Source: Corythucha ciliata
Lineage: Eukaryota; Arthropoda; Insecta; Hemiptera; Tingidae
Direction of reading: 5' to 3'
NCBI GenBank assembly: GCA_038030265.1
Contig: CM075938.1
Span: 15,973,009 to 16,037,008 of the forward strand
Length of the DNA: 64,000 nt
The notes beneath the pieces were generated by a model. The model was not told the origin of the DNA. It saw nothing but the letters and a program-made list of their open reading frames with translations, and searched no databases. Of this stretch, positions 11,160-23,500 are shown in pieces (position 1 is the first letter of the stretch; each line of letters starts with the position of its first letter). The position numbers and the translations under genes were made by a program.

Positions 11160-11690
11160 TTTAGTCTTCTCCACTTTATCAGCAAATCAGCAATTTTGTC
11201 TATAATTTAGCAGAGAATTAGCACTGTTCTCATTTACAACTGAAAATTAGCGTATTTCTTTATTAGCCACAAAATAGCAGGGTTTTCCAAATTTGCGGTT
11301 CACCATGCGTCATGAATAAGTAATTTTTATCAGCCGCGAATCAGCGGTTTTTTAACCTGAGGCCATAAATTGGCGCATTTCCTCAATTTTAACCTCGAAG
11401 TAGCCTTTACAAGCCGTGAATTGTCTTATTTTCAATTTTTGATGCAAATTGACAATTATCACAAAATTTTAGCCGCCCATTAGTGATTTTCCTCAATTTT
11501 ACCCGCGAATGAGCGCTTCTTCTAATTTTAGCAACGTAGCAGCGTTATACTACCTCGTGAATAAGCAAATTGGCGATTTTTCCCTAGCTTTTTCTACATT
11601 TAGCCTGAAAATGAGCCTTTCTCCTCATTTTAGCTGGGCTAAAAATTGATTTTGTCAATATTAGCCTCAAATTAGCATTTTTTACTGTCG
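11160..11690 (-). repeat. Family A minisatellite array, minus orientation
   Basis: Around fifteen degenerate units of the form cctcaattttagccgcgaattagc with variants (cctcattttagc, cgaatgagcgcttc). They are the reverse complement of the family A unit, and unit length drifts around 30 bp. Confidence 0.7.
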
Positions 11691-14600
11691 TTCTGGCAGG
11701 AACGAGACGAAAGAACCAACATTACTTTTTTTTTAAATCCGAAATAGTGAAAAAGCGACCACTTTTCACTTTAACCGGAGCAAAAGTACGAAATTCACCC
11801 ATTCGGACCGCTTGTTTGAAAATATAGGTCACGGTTCTCCCCTCTACATTGCTCATTGTTGCACCCCCTCCTCTTCAGACCGACGTGAACCACTTATCTC
11901 GTTTCCAAATCTCCTAATTTTGCGGCGCAATAAGAATCTTGAATCCGTTTTGGAGCATTTAAAACAAAGTGGAAGTCTTACCTTGCAGACCCAACCTCAA
12001 GATCGTAATGCGATCATCCGTTCGATGGCCACCCCATTCCATTTTTATGTAAAGCCTGTTTCAAGCTAAAACCTTTAAGAGATCAAGGGGGAAGTTTAGA
12101 CGGTTCATATCCGATTATTTCCTTAAAAGAGTAAATAGGGCCCTTCAGAATATAGAAACACTGTGGAAGTGTGTATACTAGGAAGGGGTGGTGGTGGCTA
12201 AATGTAGTTTGGATGCTCGGAGGATAGCTAGAAAGAGGAATTCAATGATTTTGGGTGGCGCGAGGATACAGTGGGTGGGCGGGGGGCGCACTTTAGTATG
12301 TGAGCCGGAATCTGGAAAGATAGACCTTCTCAACCTCTCCCCCCACCACCACTCTTTCGTGCTCACCGTCGCCGTCGTCGTCGTCGTCGTGAGTGAGCGA
12401 GAAAGAGTGCGATTCCGAGGTAGATAGGTAATAGGATTTCGAGCAAGTGTCCTTCTTCAAGGGTTTAGTGTGAGTGGACGGTAGCATTGCCGGGGATAGA
12501 ATGCCCTGCGTCTATGAAAGGTTAATGTCAAGCAGATAGACGGCCCAGTCGGAGTCGAGCTACCATTTCCCATTCCCTTTTTCCCCGTTGTACTCTTGGG
12601 AAATGCCGGACGGTCGTTCGGATAAAGTAGTAGGAAAGGAAAAGGTGGGGAAAGGGAAGGTCCTGTCTTGAGGAAGGGCGGAGCAGCTTGTGGGAGAGAG
12701 AAGAGAAGGAGGTTTCCAATTTTCCATCAAAGGTCCACTCCTCTCTTCAGATATCCTCTGAGTGGACAAACATTGTCAGAGAGAGTGCTTTCCCTCTTTG
12801 TAAATCATGTGATAGTCCTCGCTAGAGTCAATACGGGCTAAGACACTCATGCACCTACTTGTAAACATCCAAGATTGGATTTTCCTAGAGGATGGCTCCA
12901 TCAAGAAAAAATACATTTGTCGAGAGATTTTTTTCTCCCTATTTAGTTTTTAATCACACGGAGGGGAATTGAGGTCCTTTGGGTCTTCTTTACGGTAGAA
13001 ATCGTTAAAATTGAATAGAAACGACGATTTACCCCAACTGCCCCCGAAATAGTTACGCCGGCTGATCACACAACTCTCGAGATTCATTAACGAAAGTTAC
13101 TATGCTCATACTCGTGACAATCCTGTAACTTAGCGACCATATAGTTTAGAAGTTCCTAATTAAGGCAAGAATAGTTCGCCGGTCAGTTTTATAGGCAAAT
13201 AAGAAAGGGTTTCACTTCAGTAACAACATTTAAAGGTCGGGCAGCTGCCGTCTTGATTAGCTCTTCCCTCCACCACTTCCTCTGTATAACACGCTTCCTG
13301 TCTTTCCCAAGACCCCTCTTTCTTCCCATTACTTCGTTGAAGACCTCACTGCTTTTCTCCTTCTCCTGTGGTATAACTCGCAAATTATATTACTAAAGGG
13401 TATTCTGTGAATTGAAGAGAACAAGAGGATACTGGTGGGATTGGGCGGGAAGGAAATGTAGGCGGGGGGGGGGACTGGGCCTTAAAAGTTCCCTCTGGTA
13501 GAATCTCAGATTGTGACACTTGTAAGCTATAAAATATTTACAGGCGTCCCCTTGCCATCTCCTTCGTTGGACAACTTGCCAGGGATCCCCAACATTGATA
13601 ATGCAATGAGAATTCATGTTTCTCAAATCGCCTTGAATCAAATATTCATTTGGCCGAGTCAACATCACAGAGAGCCTTGGATTTTTTTCTCGGTACTACC
13701 TATTTCTTTATTTATTTACGTGTTATTCCACTCATCATCTCAATCCGATTTTCACACACACAGCTCAACTTATTGTTTCGTCAAAAGAGAAAGGAAACAT
13801 CTGTCGAATGGCGAAACAAAAGCCCTCTCTTTGACTTTTCCCCGTTGCAGGACTCTTTCGAAGCGGAATGGTCAATACTATAACATTGATAGTGAGAATA
13901 CTCCCACCCCCGCACCAAGCTAGAACTCGTATAGCGATAACTGCGTGTAATTTAAACTCAGGGGCTTTTCGTTCTGGGTTATTAGAGGTGGACTCGGTGG
14001 CACCCCCAAACATACGTAACAGAGAAACAAAAACCACCCCTTGGTGGGGCGAGGTGGGAGAGTGAATTATCTTGAAGCTGAGGCCCGGAAAACGATACCC
14101 TCGTTTAGTGCGGGAAGAGCACTAATGGGGTAAACTGTGAGAGGGAAAGTTGTATCCGTCCGAAAACTAACAAAGGTCGGCCGGAATTTACAATTGTCTT
14201 TATTCAGTTTTTTCAAAGGTTCAACAAACAACAATCTCTTCGAATTTATTCGCCTGACTAATTTATCAACTGTCGTGAACGAGAAGACGACCATCCCCTC
14301 AACTAACATCTTCTGAGTAAAAAAACGCAGTTCGAAATTAAAAAAAAAAATAAGAGGGTGGCATAGGAAGGGAAAACATGATGCCTTTCCTATCTGTAGC
14401 CGACTGTTCCATTTGTCGTGTCGGTAGAGTGTGCTCATCAGAGTCTGTAGAATGTTGTGAAATCCAATTTAATCTGTGTATAAGCGGAGAATTCAGCCCA
14501 TCCGTTAAATTGCACATGACTTGTTCTCGACCCTTGTCATTGCCAAACGGTCGATATTACAGAGCTTTCGCTCCTCCTTTCCTCCATACCCCCTTCCCCT

Positions 14601-15940
14601 TCAGGATGGATCATGGTGAAGAGGGTGTGTTCCTCCGGTGAAACGCAAATTACTTTTCAGACAGTGTGGGGATGCTTTTGAATTCATACGCTGAAAATAC
14701 CGTCCGTAAATGAATCTTCGAGAATCAATCGAAACACGAAAACAAACAGAAAAAAACACGTTTTTTTTTTGTTTTTTTTTTTATTTTTATTAAGGGCACG
14801 AACCAACTAATTTCTACGCTCTTCTAGATGTCCGTATCACGAGAAAATTAGAACAGCCAGTGTAGTTGTTCAGTCCACTCAACCTTGAGATACCCCCCCC
14901 CCCCACACACACACACACAAAATCGCATAGGTGGAGGGGCTACTTCTAGTGTGTATAGACACACGGGGAGCCACAAGACTTTGATTAGTTCTAAGCCCAA
15001 ACTCATTTTTACTTTTGTTCCCCAGAGCAACCTCCCCCCACCCATCGCCACCATCACGCCATTCGATACGAATTCCTCCATCACCACACCTAAGCTCTTC
15101 CAACCTCTTATTTACAACCTTCATCCAACTTACGAAACTTTTTCAAACTTTTTGACGTAAGGGGGAAGGATTCTCCACTTTTTTTTTTTCTTTCTTCCCT
15201 GATTAGAACTTGCCAAAAAGGGAACTTTCACCGTTCGACGAACAATTATGATTAAAACTTGGCAAACCTTTTTTTTTTTTCATGTACAACCTGGGAATTC
15301 ACGTTAATAAACTAAATTCGAAAGGGATAGGAAACGTTAATTTTGTTCCGTCAAACTTAAAAAAAAAAAAAATCGCTTCTTCCACACACGATTTCCTCTA
15401 TCAATGTTTTCCAGTTGGCTGGTTACCTGAGTTTTCTTCAAAGCTAAAGGAGAAAATCAAGAGTTTAATGAGAGCCTCAGGGGAGTACGCCTTAGTCACA
15501 GGATGAATTGAGTCTTTAAAAAGGGAAGAAAGACATTAACCTGTTCTTGGCAGGAAGCGACTGGAGTGGGTGAGGTAGTTTTCAGTAAATAAGAGAAAAG
15601 GATAAATCATAGAATGACGCGGGGGTGGGGGATTTAGGAGGAGGGGTGATTAAAGCGTTTTCCACGATTCACCGCAAATGTAATGTGCGAATAAAAAAGA
15701 GTTGGTGGAGAGAGGTTGAAGTTTCTTGGTGGTTTCCAAGGATTCTAACGGTTTATTCACATTTCCAGCGCCAAGATCTTATATTTGCTCGCGAGCGGGG
15801 GGGGGGCCGCAGTTTAAAGAGGTGAACACGTGGGAGGAGCATGGAAACCTAAACAGTTTTAAGATCATCTAAATACCACTAGGTCGAGTCCAAAATCATC
15901 ATGGTATCGACCAAGAGCTCCCCCACCCAGTTCCCTACAG
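11691..15940. other. No recognisable gene; simple-sequence tracts
   Basis: About 4.2 kb without recognisable coding or element structure. It holds simple repeats: a gtcgtcgtc run near 12370, a C-run followed by an ACACAC run at 14894-14925, several T-runs (14761-14790, 15180-15190, 15269-15280) and an A-run near 15360. The small open frames cross these tracts and have biased composition. Confidence 0.5.
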
Positions 15941-15954
15941 TTCACTTCACTTGG

Positions 15955-17165
15955 AAAATGTTGCAATTTTGACGAGAAAAGTGAGAAACTTAGCTGTGAC
16001 CGTAGTGCTTAAATAGTTTTTTGTGAAATTTTATGTTGGAAAGAGTGACAGCAAAAGTGAGGGCACATGAAATAGCAAAAATCCGTAAAATTTCGTTGTG
16101 AAGGAGCCAAATCCGTGACAGTTGTTGACGTTGAAATCACGAGGGCCAAAATCACGCCATCTGGGTTTTGAACGAGCCGAATTAGTTTTTTGAACTAACC
16201 AATCCTGTTGAACTTGTTTTTATGCAACAGGTAAAGTCATAACAGATTTAGGTACAGCCGTAGTATCTGGCATTGGGTTTTGAAGGTTCAAAACCCTAGA
16301 AATTTGATTTCGAAAGACCGAATGTCCACGAAATTGGGCCATGAATGAGCGAAGCAGACGAAATTTTGTGTTTGAAAGAGTGAAAATCCCTAAAACTGCA
16401 GTTTGAACGAGTCTAATTAACAAAATTTACTTTTGAAAGAGCGAAAAACTGAGAAACTGGGGTTTGTGAAAACCAAATCGATGAAATTTTGTTTTAAAAC
16501 GAGTCAAATCCATGGATTAGTTTTTTGAAAGAACCTCATCTGTTTTTCACACTAGCGAAAACTGCGAAACTGATGCTAGAAAGAGACGAGGGCACGAAAT
16601 TTGGCTTCCTTTAATTTTGAGTAAAAAGTAGAAGTTAGATTTGGTAAACGTGTCAGTGCTCGTATAAATAAACGATATTTATTGAATGCCTAAATCCATG
16701 AAATTGGTTTTGAAGGAGCAAAAACAATGACATTTTCGTTATGGAAGAGCAAAAATAGCGAAATGAGGTTGAAACACCCAAAATAACGAAATTCGGGGTT
16801 TCCCCAAATTCAATGAAATTGAGATTTACTGGAGCTCAATCCGCAAAATTGAGTCGTGAAATAGTCAAAATTCGCAAATCGTGACTGTGGTTTGTAAGAG
16901 TCAAAATGACGAAATTTCGGTAGGCATTAAAAATAGCGGATTCCCGGACTTAGGTTATTGAAAGAGCAAAGTTAGTTTCATGAACTAGCCAAACCTGGCA
17001 AAAACATTTCAAGTACGAGCTAAAACCACGAAAATTGTTATTTAAAGCCTAAAAAATCGCCAAATTAGGGGTGGAAATTACAAAAATCCGTGAAATTGTG
17101 TTTCGGAGGTGCTTAACTGTATTTCATCACTTACCAAATCGACGAATCCGTCAAAGAAAGAAAGA
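15955..17165 (+). repeat. Family B minisatellite array
   Basis: About forty degenerate units built on ttttgaaagagccaaa followed by a variable piece and gaaatt (examples near 16375, 16430, 16700, 16975). Unit length is roughly 30-35 bp. The array ends in sequence shared with another B/A locus (see 17223), followed directly by a family A array. Confidence 0.75.
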
Positions 17166-17222
17166 TTACGAAAAAATACAAAAATAACAATAAATTAATT
17201 ATTGTGTATATGTGCATCATTC

Positions 17223-17515
17223 TGGGCGGCGAATACTCTCTCCCTCACACCCTCTTGGCTTGCTTACACTGATCCGTAGTTTCCAGATGCTGATTCGCAG
17301 TATTTCAATTTAAACAAAACAAGAATATTCGTGGCTAAAATTAAGCAAAAGCTCTCATTCGTTGCTAAAATTGAATAAATACATTCATTCTCGCGTTTTT
17401 CGATACAACTTCAAGACCAAAATGGAGGAAACTTCTCAAATTCGCTGTGTATGGACCGCGATGAAATTTACAAAAAACGCTGCTCTTAGGGATAAACTTG
17501 AAAAAAAATCATGGC
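17223..17515 (+). repeat. Conserved B-to-A junction, copy 1
   Basis: Non-repetitive sequence beginning ggcggcgaatactctctc, followed by ccagatgctg and later cgatacaacttcaagacc and gtatggaccgcgatgaaat. The same ordered blocks, diverged, occur at 33056-33395 (cggcgaatacactctctc, ccagtttctgg, atgcaacttcaagatcc, gtaaagaccgcgttgaaat). Two unlinked copies of the same junction show that the B and A arrays are parts of one dispersed repeat. Confidence 0.65.
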
Positions 17516-19640
17516 TGCAGGTGAAATAATTGTATATTCGCGGCTAAAAATGAGAAAAAGTAATACGCGGCTGAAATTGAGAAATTTAGTGCAAATTCGC
17601 GGCTAAAAATGAGCAATAGTAATAACTTGTGGCTGAAATAGATTGAGCCAGATGTTGGGTTCGAAAGGTCGTTCAATAATGAAACGCAGCTAGTGAGCTA
17701 GACTTAGCTAAAAAGCAACTAAAGAGGTTGCAGCATCCGGTAGAAAAAGCTAAAGTGACAGCGGTGGATTTTTTTGACTCCAGAATGTGCCAGCCCACCA
17801 GAGAAGAACACGATGTCGATTGCGTGGCTCCTGCGTTGCTATCCGAGGCTAAACTTAATAAAAAAAACAAAAACAAAACAACAACAACAACAACAACAAC
17901 AAAAATCGCTGTATCATGGCTATACATGAAATAATTTTGAATTCCCGGCTAAAAATGAGAAACACAGTAATACGCAGCTGAAATCGAGAAATATAGCGCA
18001 CATTTACGTCTAAAAATGAGTGAAAGCAATAATTTGCGGCTGAAATAGAGAAAAAGAGGGCCAATTCGGCGTTTCTGAGGGCGCTGGCTATAATCGAGAA
18101 AAAGGACCGATTCAGGGCCGAGAATTGACGAAATGGTTAAATTGAGAAAACGCTTAGTCGCAGCTAAAATTTAAATGAGCTAATTTGCAGATGAGATTGG
18201 GTATAAATTAGAGTTTCCGCGGTTTAGAGGCCAGTTTGCAGTATATCGAGAAAAAGCGCCGATGTGCTTGAGAAACAGAAAAAGAGCGTTAATTCAATAG
18301 CGTCTAAAAGCGAGAAAAACGCAAATTTAAAGGCGATAACGACTAAATCACAAATCACAAGTGGACGAAAATGGCCAAATCGCGAATGGAAGGTAGAAAA
18401 GATGCTAATTTGAAACTAAAATTAAGAAAAAACGGTAAATATCCTCGCTAATGTGAGGTAATAAACGCCTAATAGCAGAAGCTAAACTTGAAAAAAATCG
18501 CTAATTCGTTGAAAAGGAGCTAATTTACGACTGAAAAAAATACAACTTTAATTCACAACTAAAATAGGAAAAGTGCCGATTCGCTGTTACAAGAGGCAAT
18601 TTTGCCTCAAATTGAGAAAAAAAAATTCAGGAGTAAAAGGAAGATATAATCGCCAGTTCACTACTAAAATTGAGAAAATCGGCAATTTGCGGCCAAAATA
18701 AAAAAAAACGCTAATTCGTGGCTAAAATTGGGAAACCTTGGAGCTAATTCACGGTTTTTGGGAACAAATTCGGCTAAAATCGAGATAGGCTCCAACGTGT
18801 GGCTAAAAGTGAAAAAACTGCTAATTCGATGCTGAAATGGTGAAAAACACTAATTTTTTGCTGAAAAAATAAAAAGCTCTAATATGCGGCAAGAACTTGG
18901 AAAATCCACTAATTCTTAGCTAAAATTGAAAAAATAAATAAATATAATAATAATAATAATAATAATTCGCAACTGAAATTGTAAATATATGCCAATTCGC
19001 CGTAATCGGAGTACCTAACATTGAGTAAAAAAGTATAATTCATGAAAAAAAGAGGGAAAAATTGCTAATACGCTGCTAACATTAAGAAAAACGGTAATTA
19101 TCGGTCAAAATATAGAAAAAACGCTAAAGGCAAGGTCACACCTATCATGCACGCTTCCGATCCGACACCGATCATGCATGTCTAATCGGAGACTGTGGAA
19201 ATCCTCGCAGCGGTTAGACTATATTTGGGTTGGAAAGGCAATTTGAGAGGGCTGAGAAGCGTAATAGCCGTGAATTATTCGGTATTACCGCCTATTACGG
19301 TCCCCACACCTATCAAAAAACGCATGATCGTTGTCGGATCGGAAGCGTGCATGATAGGTGTGACCTGGCCTTAATTCGTGTCTGAACCATGAACAAGTGA
19401 AAAATCAGCTGATTCGAAAAAAGAACACCAATTCGCGGTTTCAGGAGAGGCAGCTTTGGACTTGAAAAAGATCAAATTAAATTAATAAATGGAAAGAGAA
19501 ATATTTCAAATTAACTGCTAAAATTGAGTTAAATTGTGATTCGCGTACACATTTTTGCGAGAAAAAGCGCTACTTCTTGCCTCAAATTGTAAAAAGCGTT
19601 TATGTTATGGAGAAAAATTCGGTGAAAATTGAGAAAAGGC
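17310..19640 (+). repeat. Family A minisatellite array, largest copy
   Basis: About 2.3 kb of degenerate units centred on cgcggctaaaattgag followed by aaaaa and cgctaattcg; unit length is about 28-33 bp. A second unit type, in which the core is replaced by cggttt(tt)(g)aggcaa, recurs at intervals, giving some higher-order structure. An AAC run (17876-17901) and an AAT run (18944-18966) grew inside units. A Harbinger-like MITE splits it at 19128-19371. Confidence 0.8.
19128..19371. mobile_element. Harbinger-like MITE inside a family A unit
   Basis: A 244 bp element. The left end aggcaaggtcacacc and the right end (reverse complement aggccaggtcacacc) continue as inverted repeats for about 50 bp with few mismatches. 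TAA flanks both sides (19125-19127 and 19372-19374). Removing the element and one TAA restores cgctaattcgtg, the normal family A unit, so the boundaries are certain to the base. Non-coding. Confidence 0.85.
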
Positions 19641-20048
19641 GTAAATCTGAGCCTGGAAGCGAAAATTTGCCGATGTATGCTCCTAACGGTAACAGACATA
19701 TTTTTTCACCGCTTGTTTGTCTTTTGTCTAGTGCATAAGCGCCGAATGCACCTGACAGCACCATGTGCGTGAACCTGGTGGCACATATATTACTGAACAC
19801 GACGAAAACGGCACCATTCGTTCGTTTACCGTTTGTTTACGTTTGTTTAGCCCAAATTTTCGTTTGTTTAGCCCTACTACATACAAGTTTTTAAAAAAAC
19901 AAAATATGCCGTCAAGTTCACGCAACGGCACACATGACCCCAATCGTTTGTTTGGTTTTTTTTTAAACACCCCCAGCCGGTGTTTCAATTTTTGTCGATT
20001 TGATTACAACATTTTTTTCTCTGTTGCCATGGGAAACCCGAGAGTTTC

Positions 20049-20225
20049 CATTTTAATTAATAAATTAATTAAACTGATGTTTTCCGGACGACGATAGAAG
20101 GGCATAACCCAACACGATTCGAGTTTCGAGAAAAAATGGCTCCCCAGCGGGATTTGAACCCGCAACCTCTGGATTACCAATCCAGCACGCTCCCAATTCC
20201 GCCACGGAGAAGCCTTTGGGAGTCC
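20049..20225 (-). repeat. tRNA-headed SINE
   Basis: Minus-strand order: a tRNA-like head (20211 down to 20137), then a body of about 90 bp running through cgaatcgtgttggg, cccttctatcgtcgtccgg and an A/T-rich tail of ttaattaa type. The same body without a head occurs twice, in opposite orientations, at 20321-20556. A head with pol III promoter boxes plus a repeated body is the layout of a tRNA-derived SINE. Confidence 0.6.
20137..20211 (-). tRNA. tRNA-Thr(GGU)-like sequence, probably a SINE head
   Basis: On the minus strand a cloverleaf can be drawn. The acceptor UUCUCCG pairs with UGGGGAG with G-U pairs. The anticodon stem is CUGGA/UCCAG with loop UUGGUAA (anticodon GGU, Thr). The T arm is GCGGG/CCCGC with loop UUCAAAU, followed by CCA. 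The A box (TGGCGGAATTGGG) and B box (GGTTCAAATCC) are near consensus. A weak D stem, a weak acceptor, encoded CCA with no separate discriminator base, and the adjoining repeated body argue for a SINE head over a working tRNA gene. Confidence 0.5.
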
Positions 20226-20320
20226 TACTCCGAGGGATAAGCTAAGCCGAACCCCACCCTCGATTCTCGATTCTTCAGGCGTTTCTCCTGATCGGTAAAC
20301 CACGCCGAATTTTATCTTAT

Positions 20321-20556
20321 CGATGTTGGATATGATGATTAATTCTGTCGCCGGTATTTTTAAGAAATAAATAAATTAACCTGATGATATCCGGACGACG
20401 ATGAAAGGGCGTAGCCCACACGATTCGAGCCATTTTTTCGAAGAAAATCGAATCGTGTATTGGGCCTTGCCCTTCCATCGTCCTCCAGATTAACATCAGT
20501 TTAATTAATTTATTAATTAAAAATACCGGCGACATAATGATTCATCATGTCCATCT
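20321..20556. repeat. Palindrome made of two inverted SINE bodies
   Basis: Arms of about 115 bp meet at attttttcgaagaaaat (about 20432-20448). The left arm runs from the gatgttggatatgatgatt side through gtcgccggtattttt and ccggacgacgatgaaagggc; the right arm is its diverged reverse complement. Each arm matches the body of the neighbouring SINE but lacks the tRNA-like head. Transcripts would fold into a long hairpin. Confidence 0.7.
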
Positions 20557-23500
20557 TGTTTCCATTTTGTTTTTTACTAGAAGGAATACTTTTTCACAGT
20601 TGAGCTTTCTTTTTCGGTGAGTGCGGTTTGTAAAAACAAAATAGAATCCCTCGAAAACCGGAAGATTTCGTCTAGTCGTCGTCATCAAGCGTCAACCGAA
20701 AAGTGAGTTGCCAGTGTCCTGAATCAGCGACATACCCACGAGAAACGCTCAGTAAGATGCGTGGGGAGGCAAGGAAAGGCTGCACGCCACAATTACGCTC
20801 ACGAGCATTTCTCAGGTGGGTTGGGCAATGGAGTCGAAGTTTAAAATTTCTCCATGTTGTGCATAAAAGTGGATGTAATTTAGGTCAACCGGTGTCATGT
20901 AGGCGCGTAGAGGGGCAATAATGAGATCTGCTGCTGTAGTCAAAAACTCTCATTTTTAACAAAGAGTTTCTAAATATAGCTCTAGCTTTAGAGATTTTTT
21001 TAAAAAAAATTCACTAATGAAAGGAATCCCGCGGTTATTTTATTGCATCGATTCCATAATGGCTAACAAGTGGTATTCTTGAATCACTGAAACACTAAGC
21101 AGCCCAGACAACATTGCTTTCACTTCTCTCAAAGCAACATTGCATTCAAAGCAATATTGTAAAATTCCTACAATTTCAAGAATGGGGCCCCCGGGAATGG
21201 ATTTTTGCGAAATTTTAAATATTAGATTTTTTATCACCTGCTAAAATCACCATGATTCAAGACACAGGTGGTTTGTGGGTCCTTAGAGGTGCGAAGGTAC
21301 TACACGCGATGGGCCACTTTCAGTCGTGCGATACCGGTCCTCGACGATGATCCACCCTTGTGGAATCGGGACAGGAAGAAAAACGCAAACCTGGTTTTTG
21401 GGTACTTTCAAACTACGGAATTTCCGCTCGATCCGGCCAAAAATCACCTAAACACGCGGCACCTCCTCTTATAAGACAGCAAGATTTACAGTTTCGAGAT
21501 GGTGAGGGTTTGGCGTGTTTTCGCGTTTCAGAGCAGGCCAGTAGCCATATAGGCGAGATGGCACCAAAGTCCGCCAAGCAATCCTGTTTCGAGCTCGAGA
21601 GTTTTTGTTTCGAACTGCGATATTTAAAGAAGAAGATAGCGGGGAGCCCCATCAGGCGCCTATTTATTTGGTTATCGGGTACTGAATGAGTTTATAGACA
21701 GTTCTGGGAATACATTTAATTTTTGTGTCTACTCTGACTCTGTGTATATGTCGTGTTTTGAAAAATCTTCCCCCGAAGGGGGGGGGGTGATTTTCCAAAC
21801 ATGAAATTAGTTCTTGGGGCTAACAGATAATAGTTTGGACTGAACAATCAGAGTATTGGCGGGAGAAACTTGGTTCACTGATCAAGCGAGTTTGTGGTGG
21901 CAAGATTCAGTTTTAAGGCCAATTATAGTTGCATTATTTCTAATTAAAACTAGGATGATGAAACCCTCCCTCTCAGAAGCACTTCAAAAACTCCAACAGG
22001 ATGAATACAAGAATTCCGTGTGACTGGTGAATGTGCTTGAATGGGTGGGATGGGGCGGGGTGATTGTTGCAAACCCAGCACCTCACCCTCCCTGCGACCA
22101 TTCCACAGTAACGGTGTAGTTTAGAATGGAAACAATGCAAAATGATTTATTCCAGGGCCGCTATAAACCACTTCATGTAAAATGTATTTCGCTTGGATGC
22201 TCGTAAACTCCTTCCACTGGCAATACCACGAGCGATAAAGCCTTGGAGAAAAAACTACAGAGGGTTGGGAGAATTGTCTATTTTCAAAACCTCATTTTTT
22301 GTTATATTTCCATCGCCGTACTTGGTATGCATATTTGTTTAAAAAGCTATTCATTTTATAATGCAGAAAATACCCGGTAAATTTTCATTGCTTTGGTGGT
22401 TTTCTTCAGAATTCCTGCGTTCCGCGAGTGAGTAATTTTCACGACCAACCTCTTTCGACCTTTTAAAAGGTTTTTCACGAGGAATCTTCTTTCAACTATT
22501 CCAAGAAAGAAAGAAAAGAATGGAACACCATGTGAAAGGATTGGGAAAGGGATGAAAATTCGTAAAAGAAAAGAAAAAGAAAGGATGATTTGTGGAAGGA
22601 GCGGTCAGAAGACTCAAGGGATAGATGGGCCTGCGCGGCAGGCTTCACAGTTATAACACACAATATTGACCTCTACCCCGAGCTACAATAAGAGAGAAAA
22701 GATAGCGTGAGTGTGGTGTACGTGGGTTGGGTAGTGAGATGTGACGGGTGGGGGCGGGGCGGAGGAAAACGAAGAGCAAGAATTTATACTTGTGAAACCT
22801 TTTACTTCGGTCGAATGAGAAACAATGATGGACCTGGTTATTACATGATAGCGAATAGAGATAAATGAGATGAAATGCAATAAAATAAATAAAAAGCCAG
22901 ATGCTGTATCAGTTTTTTTTATTGGTTCTTCGAAAGAAAATGACACTACGGTCGTAGTTCTACATCCAGGGGTGGGTGCATTCACTCAGAGCATTTTTGG
23001 ACAAGAAAATACAATAAACTGATACTGATTCCTCACTGTACCGATTTACAATAAATTGCTGAAAATTCACGAACCCTCGAGCTCGCACCCAAACCTCATG
23101 GGAAGGCTCCCTTCCTCGTACAAGAAATCAACAATAGGCAATAGCCTGCATGACTGAACAGTCATGAAGAGCTTCGCACCAAACTACCTTTGCATAATTA
23201 ATTATGACCAAATCCATACGCATATTCAACCTTTTCTCATAAATTTGACCGCACGCACTCTCTCTAGGACTACAGGCTCCTGTGAATCGTACTGGCAATA
23301 ATATTTTATTAAATTTCCCTGTTAAAAAGTAGTTTTTCATGGGATATGAAGCTCAAATCACTGAATTAAATTATTTTGATTGCTTTAAAGCTTTGTTTTT
23401 ACATCTTTCTTTCCATTCGAAGTCAGTTTAGTATAAATAAAATATGTGGACAGCCCCTTTTCTGAGAAAGGCTACCCCCCCCCCTCACACTCAACCGAAT

